Source: Acanthochromis polyacanthus (lineage: Eukaryota > Chordata > Actinopteri > Pomacentridae). From it: a stretch of 64,000 nucleotides of DNA. The first letter of the stretch is position 1. The number at the start of each line of letters is the position of its first letter. The notes under the pieces were generated by a model. The model was not told the origin of the DNA. It did no database searches and saw only the letters and a list, made by a program, of their open reading frames with translations. Positions 23,181 to 37,471 of the stretch are shown here, piece by piece. Both the position numbers and the translations under genes were made by a program. The stretch is from NCBI RefSeq assembly GCF_021347895.1, contig NW_026131295.1, positions 62,001 through 126,000 of the forward strand, given 5' to 3'.

Positions 23181-25527
23181 AATATGCTGTTCGTGCAATT
23201 CGCTACATGCAGAACACCTAAAACATCATTTTCCTTCATGTTTATCACATTTCAAGTCATTCTGAAGAAGAACTTTGTGTGTCAACATGACATTCACGTC
23301 AATGTTTGCCTTCCTGATTTTCCTGCTCTTCAAATGCTGTTTCTGAGCTGAAATGCACAGTTTGGTCAAATATGCTGTTCATGCAATTCGCTACATGCAG
23401 ACCACCTAAAACATCATTTTCCTTCATGTTTATCACATTTCAAGTCATTCTGAAGAAGAACTTTGTGTGTCAACATGAAATTCACGTCATTGTTTGCCTT
23501 CCTGATTTTCCTGCTCTTCAAATGCTGTTTCTGAGCTGAAATGCACAGTTTGGTCAAATATGCTGTTCATGCAATTCCTCACATAAACAACACCTTAAAC
23601 ATCATCTGCCTTCATATTCATCACAGTTCAAGTCATTCTGAGGAAGAAATTTGTTTGTCAACATGAACTTCACGTTAAATCAAACTTCATGACTTGTCTG
23701 CGCTTCAAATGCTGTTTCTGAGCTCAAATTGACGTTTTGCTCCAATATTGTTTTCCCTGCAATTCGTTACTTCCAGAACACTTAAAACATCATTTTTCTT
23801 CATATTTATCACATTTCAAGTCATTCTGAAGAACAACTTTGTGTGTCAACATGAATTTCGCGTCAATGTTGCCTTCCTGGTTTTCCTGCGCTTCAAATGC
23901 TGTTTCTGAGCTGAAATGCACAGTTTGGTCAAAAATGCTGTTCATGCAATTCGCTACATGCAGAACACCTAAAACATCATTTTCCTTCATATTCATCACA
24001 GTTCAAGTCATTCTGAGGAAGAAATTTGTTTGTCAACATGAACTTCACGTTAAATCAAACTTCATGACTTGTCTGCGCTTCAAATGCTGTTTCTAAGTTC
24101 AAATTGACGTTTTGCTCCAATATTGTTTTCCCTGCAATTCGTTACTTCCAGAACACTTAAAACATCATTTTTCTTCATATTTATCACATTTCAAGTCATT
24201 CTGAAGAACAACTTTGTGTGTCAACATGAACTTCACGTCAATGTTGCCTTCCTGGTTTTCCTGCGCTTCAAATGCTGTTTCTGAGCTGAAATGCACAGTT
24301 TGGTCAAATATGCTGTTCATGCAATTCCTCACATAAACAACACCTTAAACATCATCTGCCTTCTTACTGATCACATTTCAAGTCATTCTGAAGAAGAACT
24401 TTGTGAGTCAACATGAACTTCACGTTAAATCAAACTTCATGACTCTTCTGCGCTTCAAATGCTGTTTCTGAGCTGAAATGCACAGTTTGGTCAAATATGC
24501 TGTTCATGCAATTCCTCACATAAACAACACCTTAAACATCATCTGCCTTCTTACTGATCACATTTCAAGTCATTCTGAAGAAGAACTTTGTGAGTCAACA
24601 TGAACTTCACGTTAAATAAAACTTCATGACTCTTCTGCGCTTCAAATGCTGTTTCTGAGCTGAAATGCACAGTTTGGTCAAATATGCTGTTCATGCAATT
24701 CCTCACATAAACTACACCTTAAACATCATCTGCCTTCTTACTGATCACATTTCAAGTCATTCTGAAGAAGAACTTTGTGAGTCAACATGAACTTCACGTT
24801 AAATCAAACTTCATGACTCTTCTGCGCTTCAAATGCTGTTTCTGAGCTGAAATGCACAGTTTGGTCAAATATGTTGTTCGTGCAATTCGCTAAATGCAGA
24901 ACACCTAAAACATCATTTTCCTTCATATCGATCACATTTCAAGTCATTCTGAAGACGAACTTTGTGAGTCAACATGAAATTCAGGTCAATGTTGCCTTCC
25001 TGATTTTCCTGCTCTTCAAATGCTGTTTCTGAGCTCAAATTGACATTTTGCTCAAATATGTTGCCCCTGCAATTTGTTACATCCAGAACACCTTAAACAT
25101 CATTTTCCTTCATATTTATCACAGTTCAAGTCATTCTGAGGAAGAAATTTGTTTGTCAACATGAACTTCACGTTAAATCAAACTTCATGACTCTTCTGCG
25201 CTTCAAATGGTGGTGCTGTGCTGAAATGCACAGTTTTTTTTAAATATGCTGTTCATGCAATTCCTTACATAAACAACACCTTAATCATCATCTGCCTTCA
25301 TATTTATCACATTTGAAGTCATTCTGAGGAAGAAATTTGTGAGTCAACATGAACTTCACGTTAAATCAAACTTCATGACTCTTATGCCCTTCAAATGCTG
25401 TTTCTGAGCTGAAATGCACAGTTTGGTCAAATATGCTGTTCATGCAATTCCTCACATAAACAACACCTTAAACATCATCTGCCTTCTTACTGATCACATT
25501 TCAAGTCATTCTGAAGAAGAACTTTGT
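22530..25527. repeat. Segment duplicated at 27,522-30,518 (offset 4,991 bp)
   Basis: About 3.0 kb is shared. It includes the CCGAAG/CTCAGC cassette with TGTTCGTGCAATTCGC, ATGAATTTCGCGTC, three consecutive copies of one CTTACTGATC monomer, a TATCGATCAC unit and the T8 unit. Differences seen are CAGGTC at about 22,735 against CACGTC at 27,726, GTTAAATAAAAC at 24,611 and AAACTACACC at 24,709. This is copy 1 of a three-member set with 27.5-30.5 kb and 30.9-33.5 kb. Confidence 0.85.
24290..24850. repeat. Run of three near-identical single monomers
   Basis: The L2 monomer ending in CAATTCCTCACATAAAC, CTTCTTACTGATCAC and CTTTGTGAGTCAAC is repeated three times in direct succession at exactly 187 bp spacing (TGGTCAAATA at 24,301, 24,488 and 24,675). 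The matching place has three copies at about 29,280-29,840. It has two at about 32,460-32,830, 39,640-40,020, 43,250-43,640 and 44,190-44,580. Copy number of this one unit therefore varies between otherwise matching segments. Confidence 0.82.
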
Positions 25528-26239
25528 GAGTCAACATGAACTTCACGTTAAATCAAACTTCATGACTCTTCTGCGCTTCAAATGCTGTTTCTGAGCTGAA
25601 ATGCACAGTTTGGTCAAATATGCTGTTCATGCAATTCCTCACATAAACAACACCTTAAACATCATCGGCCTTCATACTGATCACATTTCAAGTCATTCTG
25701 AAGAAGAACTTTGTGTGTCAACATGAACTGCACATCAATGTTGCCTTCCTGATTTTCCTGCGCTTCAAATGCTGTTTCTGAGCTGAAATGCACAGTTTGG
25801 TCTAATATGCTGTTCATACAATTCCTTACATAAACAACACCTTAAACATCATCTGCCTTCATATTTATCACATTTCAAGTCATACTGATGAAGAAATTTG
25901 TGAGTCAACATGGACTTCACGTGAATGCTTGTTCATGCGATTCCTTCAAACCAAGTCAACTCAAACATCATTTGCCTTCCTACTGATCACATTTCAAATC
26001 ATTCTGAAGAAGAAATTTGTGTGTCAACATGAAATTCGCGTTAATATAGCCTTCATGACTTGTCTGCGCTTCAAATGCTGTTTCTGAGCTCAAATTGACA
26101 TTTTGCTCCAATAATGTTGTCCCCGCAATTCGTTACATCCAGAACACTTAAAACATCATTTTCCTTCATATTTATCAGATTTCAAGTCATTCCGAAGAAG
26201 AACTTTGTGTGTCAACATGAACTTCACATCAATGTTGAG

Positions 26240-27612
26240 TTCCTGATTTTCCTGCGCTTCAAATGCTGTTTCTGAGCTGAAATGCACAGTTTGGTCAAAT
26301 ATGCTGTTCATGCAATTCGCTACATGCAGACCACCTAAAACATCATTTTCCTTCATGTTTATCACATTTCAAGTCATTCTGAAGAAGAACTTTGTGTGTC
26401 AACATGAAATTCACGTCATTGTTTGCCTTCCTGATTTTCCTGCGCTTCAAATGCTGTTTCTGAGCTGAAATGCACAGTTTGGTCAAATATGCTGTTCATG
26501 CAATTCCTCACATAAACAACACCTTAAACATCATCTGCCTTCATATTCATCACAGTTCAAGTCATTCTGAGGAAGAAATTTGTTTGTCAACATGAACTTC
26601 ACGTTAAATCAAACTTCATGACTTGTCTGCGCTTCAAATGCTGTTTCTGAGCTCAAATTGACGTTTTGCTCCAATATTGTTTTCCCTGCAATTCGTTACT
26701 TCCAGAACACTTAAAACATCATTTTTCTTCATATTTATCACATTTCAAGTCATTCTGAAGAACAACTTTGTGTGTCAACATGAACTTCACGTCAATGTTG
26801 CCTTCCTGGTTTTCCTGCGCTTCAAATCCTGTTTCTGAGCTGAAATGCACAGTTTTGTCAAATATGCTGTTCATGCAATTCGCTACATGCAGAACACCTA
26901 AAACATCATTTTCCTTCATATTCATCACAGTTCAAGTCATTCTGAGGAAGAAATTTGTTTGTCAACATGAACTTCACGTTAAATCAAACTTCATGACTTT
27001 TCTGCTCTTCAAATGCTGTTTCTGAGCTCAAATTGACGTTTTGCTCCAATAATGTTGTCCCTGCAATTCGTTACTTCCAGAACACTTAAAACATCATTTT
27101 TCTTTATATTTATCACATTTCAAGTCATTCTGAAGAAGAACTTTGTGTGTCAACATGAACTTCACGTCAATGTTACCTTCCTGATTTTCCTGCGCTTCAA
27201 ATGCTGTTTCTGAGCTGAAATGCACAGTTTGGTCCAAAATGCTGTTCACGAAATTCGCAAAATGCAGAACACCTAAAACATCATTTTCCTTCATATTCAT
27301 CACAGTTTAAGTCATTCTGAGGAAGAAATTTGTTTGTCAACATGAACTTCACGTTAAATCAAACTTCATGACTCTTCTGCGCTTCAAATGCTGTTTCTGA
27401 GCTGAAATGCACAGTTTGGTCAAATATGCTGTTCATGCAATTCCTCACATAAACAACACCTTAAACATCATCTGCCTTCTTACTGATCACATTTCAAGTC
27501 ATTCTGAAGAAGAACTTTGTGAGTCAACATGAACTTCACGTTAAATCAAACTTCATGACTCTTCTGCGCTTCAAATGCTGTTTCTGAGCTGAAATGCACA
27601 GTTTGGTCAAAT
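26240..27612. repeat. Segment duplicated at ~38,470-39,842 (offset 12,230 bp)
   Basis: Shared markers are GCAGACCACCTAAAAC, CACGTCATTGTTTGCC, CTTCAAATCCTGTTTCTG, GCACAGTTTTGTCAAAT and GGTCCAAAATGCTGTTC. A shorter part (about 26.34-27.09 kb) also matches 34.33-35.08 kb at 7,989 bp. The CAAATCCTG/TTTTGTC pair is also seen at 10,868-10,901, so this subtype is spread over 28 kb. Confidence 0.8.
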
Positions 27613-27674
27613 ATGTTGTTCGTGCAATTCGCTAAATGCAGAACACCTAAAACATCATTTTCCTTCATATCTAT

Positions 27675-30600
27675 CACATTTCAAGTCATTCTGAAGAAGA
27701 ACTTTGTGAGTCAACATGAAATTCACGTCAATGTTGCCTTCCTGATTTTCCTGCTCTTCAAATGCTGTTTCTGAGCTCAAATTGACATTTTGCTCAAATA
27801 TGTTGCCCCTGCAATTTGTTACATCCAGAACACCTTAAACATCATTTTCCTTCATATTTATCACAGTTCAAATCATTCTGAAGAAGAAATTTGTGTGTCA
27901 ACATGAAATTCGTGTTAATATAGCCTTCATGACTTGTCTGCGCTTCAAATGCTGTTTCTGAGCTCAAATTGACATTTTGCTCCAATAATGTTGTCCCCGC
28001 AATTCGTTACATCCAGAACACTTAAAACATCATTTTCCTTCATATTTATCAGATTTCAAGTCATTCCGAAGAAGAACTTTGTGTGTCAACATGAACTTCA
28101 CATCAATGTTGAGTTCCTGATTTTCCTGCGCTTCAAATGCTGTTTCTCAGCTGAAATGCACAGTTTGGTCAAATATGCTGTTCGTGCAATTCGCTACATG
28201 CAGAACACCTAAAACATCATTTTCCTTCATGTTTATCACATTTCAAGTCATTCTGAAGAAGAACTTTGTGTGTCAACATGACATTCACGTCAATGTTTGC
28301 CTTCCTGATTTTCCTGCTCTTCAAATGCTGTTTCTGAGCTGAAATGCACAGTTTGGTCAAATATGCTGTTCATGCAATTCGCTACATGCAGACCACCTAA
28401 AACATCATTTTCCTTCATGTTTATCACATTTCAAGTCATTCTGAAGAAGAACTTTGTGTGTCAACATGAAATTCACGTCATTGTTTGCCTTCCTGATTTT
28501 CCTGCTCTTCAAATGCTGTTTCTGAGCTGAAATGCACAGTTTGGTCAAATATGCTGTTCATGCAATTCCTCACATAAACAACACCTTAAACATCATCTGC
28601 CTTCATATTCATCACAGTTCAAGTCATTCTGAGGAAGAAATTTGTTTGTCAACATGAACTTCACGTTAAATCAAACTTCATGACTTGTCTGCGCTTCAAA
28701 TGCTGTTTCTGAGCTCAAATTGACGTTTTGCTCCAATATTGTTTTCCCTGCAATTCGTTACTTCCAGAACACTTAAAACATCATTTTTCTTCATATTTAT
28801 CACATTTCAAGTCATTCTGAAGAACAACTTTGTGTGTCAACATGAATTTCGCGTCAATGTTGCCTTCCTGGTTTTCCTGCGCTTCAAATGCTGTTTCTGA
28901 GCTGAAATGCACAGTTTGGTCAAAAATGCTGTTCATGCAATTCGCTACATGCAGAACACCTAAAACATCATTTTCCTTCATATTCATCACAGTTCAAGTC
29001 ATTCTGAGGAAGAAATTTGTTTGTCAACATGAACTTCACGTTAAATCAAACTTCATGACTTGTCTGCGCTTCAAATGCTGTTTCTAAGTTCAAATTGACG
29101 TTTTGCTCCAATATTGTTTTCCCTGCAATTCGTTACTTCCAGAACACTTAAAACATCATTTTTCTTCATATTTATCACATTTCAAGTCATTCTGAAGAAC
29201 AACTTTGTGTGTCAACATGAACTTCACGTCAATGTTGCCTTCCTGGTTTTCCTGCGCTTCAAATGCTGTTTCTGAGCTGAAATGCACAGTTTGGTCAAAT
29301 ATGCTGTTCATGCAATTCCTCACATAAACAACACCTTAAACATCATCTGCCTTCTTACTGATCACATTTCAAGTCATTCTGAAGAAGAACTTTGTGAGTC
29401 AACATGAACTTCACGTTAAATCAAACTTCATGACTCTTCTGCGCTTCAAATGCTGTTTCTGAGCTGAAATGCACAGTTTGGTCAAATATGCTGTTCATGC
29501 AATTCCTCACATAAACAACACCTTAAACATCATCTGCCTTCTTACTGATCACATTTCAAGTCATTCTGAAGAAGAACTTTGTGAGTCAACATGAACTTCA
29601 CGTTAAATCAAACTTCATGACTCTTCTGCGCTTCAAATGCTGTTTCTGAGCTGAAATGCACAGTTTGGTCAAATATGCTGTTCATGCAATTCCTCACATA
29701 AACAACACCTTAAACATCATCTGCCTTCTTACTGATCACATTTCAAGTCATTCTGAAGAAGAACTTTGTGAGTCAACATGAACTTCACGTTAAATCAAAC
29801 TTCATGACTCTTCTGCGCTTCAAATGCTGTTTCTGAGCTGAAATGCACAGTTTGGTCAAATATGTTGTTCGTGCAATTCGCTAAATGCAGAACACCTAAA
29901 ACATCATTTTCCTTCATATCGATCACATTTCAAGTCATTCTGAAGACGAACTTTGTGAGTCAACATGAAATTCAGGTCAATGTTGCCTTCCTGATTTTCC
30001 TGCTCTTCAAATGCTGTTTCTGAGCTCAAATTGACATTTTGCTCAAATATGTTGCCCCTGCAATTTGTTACATCCAGAACACCTTAAACATCATTTTCCT
30101 TCATATTTATCACAGTTCAAGTCATTCTGAGGAAGAAATTTGTTTGTCAACATGAACTTCACGTTAAATCAAACTTCATGACTCTTCTGCGCTTCAAATG
30201 GTGGTGCTGTGCTGAAATGCACAGTTTTTTTTAAATATGCTGTTCATGCAATTCCTTACATAAACAACACCTTAATCATCATCTGCCTTCATATTTATCA
30301 CATTTGAAGTCATTCTGAGGAAGAAATTTGTGAGTCAACATGAACTTCACGTTAAATCAAACTTCATGACTCTTATGCCCTTCAAATGCTGTTTCTGAGC
30401 TGAAATGCACAGTTTGGTCAAATATGCTGTTCATGCAATTCCTCACATAAACAACACCTTAAACATCATCTGCCTTCTTACTGATCACATTTCAAGTCAT
30501 TCTGAAGAAGAACTTTGTGTGTCAACATGAACTGCACATCAATGTTGCCTTCCTGATTTTCCTGCACTTCAAATGCTGTTTCTGAGCTGAAATGCACAGT

Positions 30601-33516
30601 TTGGTCCAATATGCTGTTCACGAAATTCGCAAAATGCAGAAAACCTAAAACACCATTTTCCTTCATATTCATCACAGTTTAAGTCATTCTGAGGAAGAAA
30701 TTTGTTTGTCAACATGAACTTCACGTTAAATCAAACTTCATGACTCTTCTGCGCTTCAAATGCTGTTTCTGAGCTGAAATGCACAGTTTGGTCAAATATG
30801 CTGTTCATGCAATTCCTCACATAAACAACACCTTAAACATCATCTGCCTTCATACTGATCACATTTCAAGTCATTCTGAAGAAGAACTTTGTGAGTCAAC
30901 ATGAAATTCAGGTCAATGTTGCCTTCCTGATTTTCCTGCTCTTCAAATGCTGTTTCTGAGCTCAAATTGACATTTTGCTCAAATATGTTGCCCCTGCAAT
31001 TTGTTACATCCAGAACACCTTAAACATCATTTTCCTTCATATTTATCACAGTTCAAATCATTCTGAAGAAGAAATTTGTGTGTCAACATGAAATTCGTGT
31101 TAATATAGCCTTCATGACTTGTCTGCGCTTCAAATGCTGTTTCTGAGCTCAAATTGACATTTTGCTCCAATAATGTTGTCCCCGCAATTCGTTACATCCA
31201 GAACACTTAAAACATCATTTTCCTTCATATTTATCAGATTTCAAGTCATTCCGAAGAAGAACTTTGTGTGTCAACATGAACTTCACATCAATGTTGAGTT
31301 CCTGATTTTCCTGCGCTTCAAATGCTGTTTCTCAGCTGAAATGCACAGTTTGGTCAAATATGCTGTTCGTGCAATTCGCTACATGCAGAACACCTAAAAC
31401 ATCATTTTCCTTCATGTTTATCACATTTCAAGTCATTCTGAAGAAGAACTTTGTGTGTCAACATGACATTCACGTCAATGTTTGCCTTCCTGATTTTCCT
31501 GCTCTTCAAATGCTGTTTCTGAGCTGAAATGCACAGTTTGGTCAAATATGCTGTTCATGCAATTCGCTACATGCAGACCACCTAAAACATCATTTTCCTT
31601 CATGTTTATCACATTTCAAGTCATTCTGAAGAAGAACTTTGTGTGTCAACATGAAATTCACGTCATTGTTTGCCTTCCTGATTTTCCTGCTCTTCAAATG
31701 CTGTTTCTGAGCTGAAATGCACAGTTTGGTCAAATATGCTGTTCATGCAATTCCTCACATAAACAACACCTTAAACATCATCTGCCTTCATATTCATCAC
31801 AGTTCAAGTCATTCTGAGGAAGAAATTTGTTTGTCAACATGAACTTCACGTTAAATCAAACTTCATGACTTGTCTGCGCTTCAAATGCTGTTTCTGAGCT
31901 CAAATTGACGTTTTGCTCCAATATTGTTTTCCCTGCAATTCGTTACTTCCAGAACACTTAAAACATCATTTTTCTTCATATTTATCACATTTCAAGTCAT
32001 TCTGAAGAACAACTTTGTGTGTCAACATGAATTTCGCGTCAATGTTGCCTTCCTGGTTTTCCTGCGCTTCAAATGCTGTTTCTGAGCTGAAATGCACAGT
32101 TTGGTCAAAAATGCTGTTCATGCAATTCGCTACATGCAGAACACCTAAAACATCATTTTCCTTCATATTCATCACAGTTCAAGTCATTCTGAGGAAGAAA
32201 TTTGTTTGTCAACATGAACTTCACGTTAAATCAAACTTCATGACTTGTCTGCGCTTCAAATGCTGTTTCTAAGTTCAAATTGACGTTTTGCTCCAATATT
32301 GTTTTCCCTGCAATTCGTTACTTCCAGAACACTTAAAACATCATTTTTCTTCATATTTATCACATTTCAAGTCATTCTGAAGAACAACTTTGTGTGTCAA
32401 CATGAACTTCACGTCAATGTTGCCTTCCTGGTTTTCCTGCGCTTCAAATGCTGTTTCTGAGCTGAAATGCACAGTTTGGTCAAATATGCTGTTCATGCAA
32501 TTCCTCACATAAACAACACCTTAAACATCATCTGCCTTCTTACTGATCACATTTCAAGTCATTCTGAAGAAGAACTTTGTGAGTCAACATGAACTTCACG
32601 TTAAATCAAACTTCATGACTCTTCTGCGCTTCAAATGCTGTTTCTGAGCTGAAATGCACAGTTTGGTCAAATATGCTGTTCATGCAATTCCTCACATAAA
32701 CAACACCTTAAACATCATCTGCCTTCTTACTGATCACATTTCAAGTCATTCTGAAGAAGAACTTTGTGAGTCAACATGAACTTCACGTTAAATCAAACTT
32801 CATGACTCTTCTGCGCTTCAAATGCTGTTTCTGAGCTGAAATGCACAGTTTGGTCAAATATGTTGTTCGTGCAATTCGCTAAATGCAGAACACCTAAAAC
32901 ATCATTTTCCTTCATATCGATCACATTTCAAGTCATTCTGAAGACGAACTTTGTGAGTCAACATGAAATTCAGGTCAATGTTGCCTTCCTGATTTTCCTG
33001 CTCTTCAAATGCTGTTTCTGAGCTCAAATTGACATTTTGCTCAAATATGTTGCCCCTGCAATTTGTTACATCCAGAACACCTTAAACATCATTTTCCTTC
33101 ATATTTATCACAGTTCAAGTCATTCTGAGGAAGAAATTTGTTTGTCAACATGAACTTCACGTTAAATCAAACTTCATGACTCTTCTGCGCTTCAAATGGT
33201 GGTGCTGTGCTGAAATGCACAGTTTTTTTTAAATATGCTGTTCATGCAATTCCTTACATAAACAACACCTTAATCATCATCTGCCTTCATATTTATCACA
33301 TTTGAAGTCATTCTGAGGAAGAAATTTGTGAGTCAACATGAACTTCACGTTAAATCAAACTTCATGACTCTTATGCCCTTCAAATGCTGTTTCTGAGCTG
33401 AAATGCACAGTTTGGTCAAATATGCTGTTCATGCAATTCCTCACATAAACAACACCTTAAACATCATCTGCCTTCTTACTGATCACATTTCAAGTCATTC
33501 TGAAGAAGAACTTTGT
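27675..33516. repeat. Tandem higher-order repeat, 17-monomer unit (3,185 bp)
   Basis: Sequence from about 27,675 recurs from about 30,860 at an offset of 3,185 bp (17 full monomers, no short unit). After about 29,700 the offset falls to 2,998 bp because the second copy has two, not three, of the CTTACTGATC monomers. The match runs on to 30,518 and 33,516. Shared markers include ATGAATTTCGCGTC, TTTCTAAGTTCAAATTG, TATCGATCAC, the T8 unit (30,225 and 33,223) and CTCTTATGCCC. One visible difference is CACGTC at 27,726 against CAGGTC at 30,911. Confidence 0.86.
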
Positions 33517-34319
33517 GAGTCAACATGAACTTCACGTTAAATCAAACTTCATGACTCTTCTGCGCTTCAAATGCTGTTTCTGAGCTGAAATGCACAGTTT
33601 GGTCAAATATGTTGTTCGTGCAATTCGCTAAATGCAGAACACCTAAAACATCATTTTCCTTCATATCGATCACATTTCAAGTCATTCTGAAGACGAACTT
33701 TGTGAGTCAACATGAAATTCAGGTCAATGTTATCTTCCTGATTTTCCTGCGCTTCAAATGCTGTTTCTGAGCTGAAATGCACAGTTTGGTCAAATATGCT
33801 GTTCATGCAATTCCTTACATAAACAACACCTTAAACATCATCTGCCTTCATATTTATCACATTTCAAGTCATACTGATGAAGAACTTTGTGAGTCAACAT
33901 GGACTTCACGTGAATGCTTGTTCATGCGATTCCATCAAACCAAGTCAACTCAAACATCATTTGCCTTCCGACTGATCACATTTGAAATCATCCTGAAGAA
34001 GAAATTTGTGTGTCAACATGAAATTCGCGTTAATGTAGCGTTCATGACTTGTCTGTTCTTCAAATGCTGTTTCTGAGCTCAAATTGACATTTTGCTCCAA
34101 TAATGTTGTCCCTGCAATTCGTTACATCCAGAACACTTAAAACATCATTTTTCTTCATATTTATCACATTTCAAGTCATTCTGAAGAACAACTTTGTGTG
34201 TCAACATGAACTTCGCGTCAATGTTGCCTTCCTGGTTTTCCTGCGCTTCAAATGCTGTTTCTGAGCTGAAATGCACAGTTTGGTCAAAAATGCTGTTCAT
34301 GCAATTCGCTACATGCAGA
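32440..34319. repeat. Segment duplicated at 39,610-41,489 (offset 7,170 bp)
   Basis: Shared markers are the double CTTACTGATC monomer, the T8 unit, CTCTTATGCCC, TATCGATCAC with GAAGACGAAC, the rare GTTATCTTCCTG (33,729 and 40,899), a short monomer with CCATCAAACC and TTCCGACTGATC, and ATGAACTTCGCGTC. The match ends where this copy has GCAGACCACC and the other GCAGAACACC. A third copy is at about 44.16-46.03 kb. Confidence 0.84.
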
Positions 34320-34817
34320 CCACCTAAAACATCATTTTCCTTCATGTTTATCACATTTCAAGTCATTCTGAAGAAGAACTTTGTGTGTCAACATGAAATT
34401 CACGTCAATGTTTGCCTTCCTGATTTTCCTGCGCTTCAAATGCTGTTTCTGAGCTGAAATGCACAGTTTGGTCAAATATGCTGTTCATGCAATTCCTCAC
34501 ATAAACAACACCTTAAACATCATCTGCCTTCATATTCATCACAGTTCAAGTCATTCTGAGGAAGAAATTTGTTTGTCAACATGAACTTCACGTTAAATCA
34601 AACTTCATGACTTGTCTGCGCTTCAAATGCTGTTTCTGAGCTCAAATTGACGTTTTGCTCCAATATTGTTTTCCCTGCAATTCGTTACTTCCAGAACACT
34701 TAAAACATCATTTTTCTTCATATTTATCACATTTCAAGTCATTCTGAAGAACAACTTTGTGTGTCAACATGAACTTCACGTCAATGTTGCCTTCCTGGTT
34801 TTCCTGCGCTTCAAATC

Positions 34818-37471
34818 CTGTTTCTGAGCTGAAATGCACAGTTTTGTCAAATATGCTGTTCATGCAATTCGCTACATGCAGAACACCTAAAACATCATTT
34901 TCCTTCATATTCATCACAGTTCAAGTCATTCTGAGGAAGAAATTTGTTTGTCAACATGAACTTCACGTTAAATCAAACTTCATGACTTTTCTGCTCTTCA
35001 AATGCTGTTTCTGAGCTCAAATTGACGTTTTGCTCCAATAATGTTGTCCCTGCAATTCGTTACTTCCAGAACAATTAAAACATCATTTTTCTTTATATTT
35101 ATCACATTTCAAGTCATTCTGAAGAAGAACTTTGTGTGTCAACATGAAATTCACGTCATTGTTTGCCTTCCTGATTTTCCTGCGCTTCAAATGCTGTTTC
35201 TGAGCTGAAATGCACAGTTTGGTCCAAAATGCTGTTCACGAAATTCGCAAAATGCAGAACACCTAAAACATCATTTTCCTTCATATTCATCACAGTTTAA
35301 GTCATTCTGAGGAAGAAATTTGTTTGTCAACATGAACTTCACGTTAAATCAAACTTCATGACTCTTCTGCGCTTCAAATGCTGTTTCTGAGCTGAAATGC
35401 ACAGTTTGGTCAAATATGCTGTTCATGCAATTCCTCACATAAACAACACCTTAAACATCATCTGCCTTCATACTGATCACATTTCAAGTCATTCTGAAGA
35501 GGAACTTAGAGAATCAACATGAAATTCACGTCAATGTTGCCTTCCTGATTTTCCTGCGCTTCAAATGCTGTTTCTGAGCTGAAATGCACAGTTTGGTCAA
35601 ATATGCTGTTCATGCAATTCCTCACATAAACAACACCTTAAACATCATCTGCCTTCTTACTGATCACATTTCAAGTCATTCTGAAGAAGAACTTTGTGAG
35701 TCAACATGAACTTCACGTTAAATCAAACTTCATGACTCTTCTGCGCTTCAAATGCTGTTTCTGAGCTGAAATGCACAGTTTGGTCAAATATGTTGTTCGT
35801 GCAATTCGCTAAATGCAGAACACCTAAAACATCATTTTCCTTCATATCGATCACATTTCAAGTCATTCTGAAGACGAACTTTGTGAGTCAACATGAAATT
35901 CAGGTCAATGTTGCCTTCCTGATTTTCCTGCTCTTCAAATGCTGTTTCTGAGCTCAAATTGACATTTTGCTCAAATATGTTGCCCCTGCAATTTGTTACA
36001 TCCAGAACACCTTAAACATCATTTTCCTTCATATTTATCACAGTTCAAGTCATTCTGAGGAAGAAATTTGTTTGTCAACATGAACTTCACGTTAAATCAA
36101 ACTTCATGACTCTTCTGCGCTTCAAATGGTGGTGCTGTGCTGAAATGCACAGTTTTTTTTAAATATGCTGTTCATGCAATTCCTTACATAAACAACACCT
36201 TAATCATCATCTGCCTTCATATTTATCACATTTGAAGTCATTCTGAGGAAGAAATTTGTGAGTCAACATGAACTTCACGTTAAATCAAACTTCATGACTC
36301 TTATGCCCTTCAAATGCTGTTTCTGAGCTGAAATGCACAGTTTGGTCAAATATGCTGTTCATGCAATTCCTCACATAAACAACACCTTAAACATCATCTG
36401 CCTTCTTACTGATCACATTTCAAGTCATTCTGAAGAAGAACTTTGTGTGTCAACATGAACTGCACATCAATGTTGCCTTCCTGATTTTCCTGCACTTCAA
36501 ATGCTGTTTCTGAGCTGAAATGCACAGTTTGGTCCAATATGCTGTTCACGAAATTCGCAAAATGCAGAACACCTAAAACACCATTTTCCTTCATATTCAT
36601 CACAGTTTAAGTCATTCTGAGGAAGAAATTTGTTTGTCAACATGAACTTCACGTTAAATCAAACTTCATGACTCTTCTGCGCTTCAAATGCTGTTTCTGA
36701 GCTGAAATGCACAGTTTGGTCAAATATGCTGTTCATGCAATTCCTCACATAAACAACACCTTAAACATCATCTGCCTTCATACTGATCACATTTCAAGTC
36801 ATTCTGAAGAGGAACTTCGTGAGTCAACATGAACTTCACGTTAAATCAAACTTCATGACTCTTCTGCGCTTCAAATGCTGTTTCTGAGCTGAAATGCACA
36901 GTTTGGTCAAATATGTTGTTCGTGCAATTCGCTAAATGCAGAACACCTAAAACATCATTTTCCTTCATATCTATCACATTTCAAGTCATTCTGAAGAAGA
37001 ACTTTGTGAGTCAACATGAAATTCAGGTCAATGTTGCCTTCCTGATTTTCCTGCTCTTCAAATGCTGTTTCTGAGCTCAAATTGACATTTTGCTCAAATA
37101 TGTTGCCCCTGCAATTTGTTACATCCAGAACACCTTAAACATCATTTTCCTTCATATTTATCACAGTTCAAATCATTCTGAAGAAGAAATTTGTGTGTCA
37201 ACATGAAATTCGTGTTAATATAGCCTTCATGACTTGTCTGCGCTTCAAATGCTGTTTCTGAGCTCAAATTGACATTTTGCTCCAATAATGTTGTCCCCGC
37301 AATTCGTTACATCCAGAACACTTAAAACATCATTTTCCTTCATATTTATCAGATTTCAAGTCATTCCGAAGAAGAACTTTGTGTGTCAACATGAACTTCA
37401 CATCAATGTTGAGTTCCTGATTTTCCTGCGCTTCAAATGCTGTTTCTCAGCTGAAATGCACAGTTTGGTCC
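34818..37471. repeat. Partner copy of 20,527-23,180
   Basis: This is the downstream member of the 14,291 bp pair. Its right end switches within a monomer from the CTCAGCTGAAATG cassette to a GGTCCAAAATGCTGTTCACG right module at about 37,465. The same switch is seen at about 42,697, where it carries an additional change (AAAATAATGTTCACG). Confidence 0.82.
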
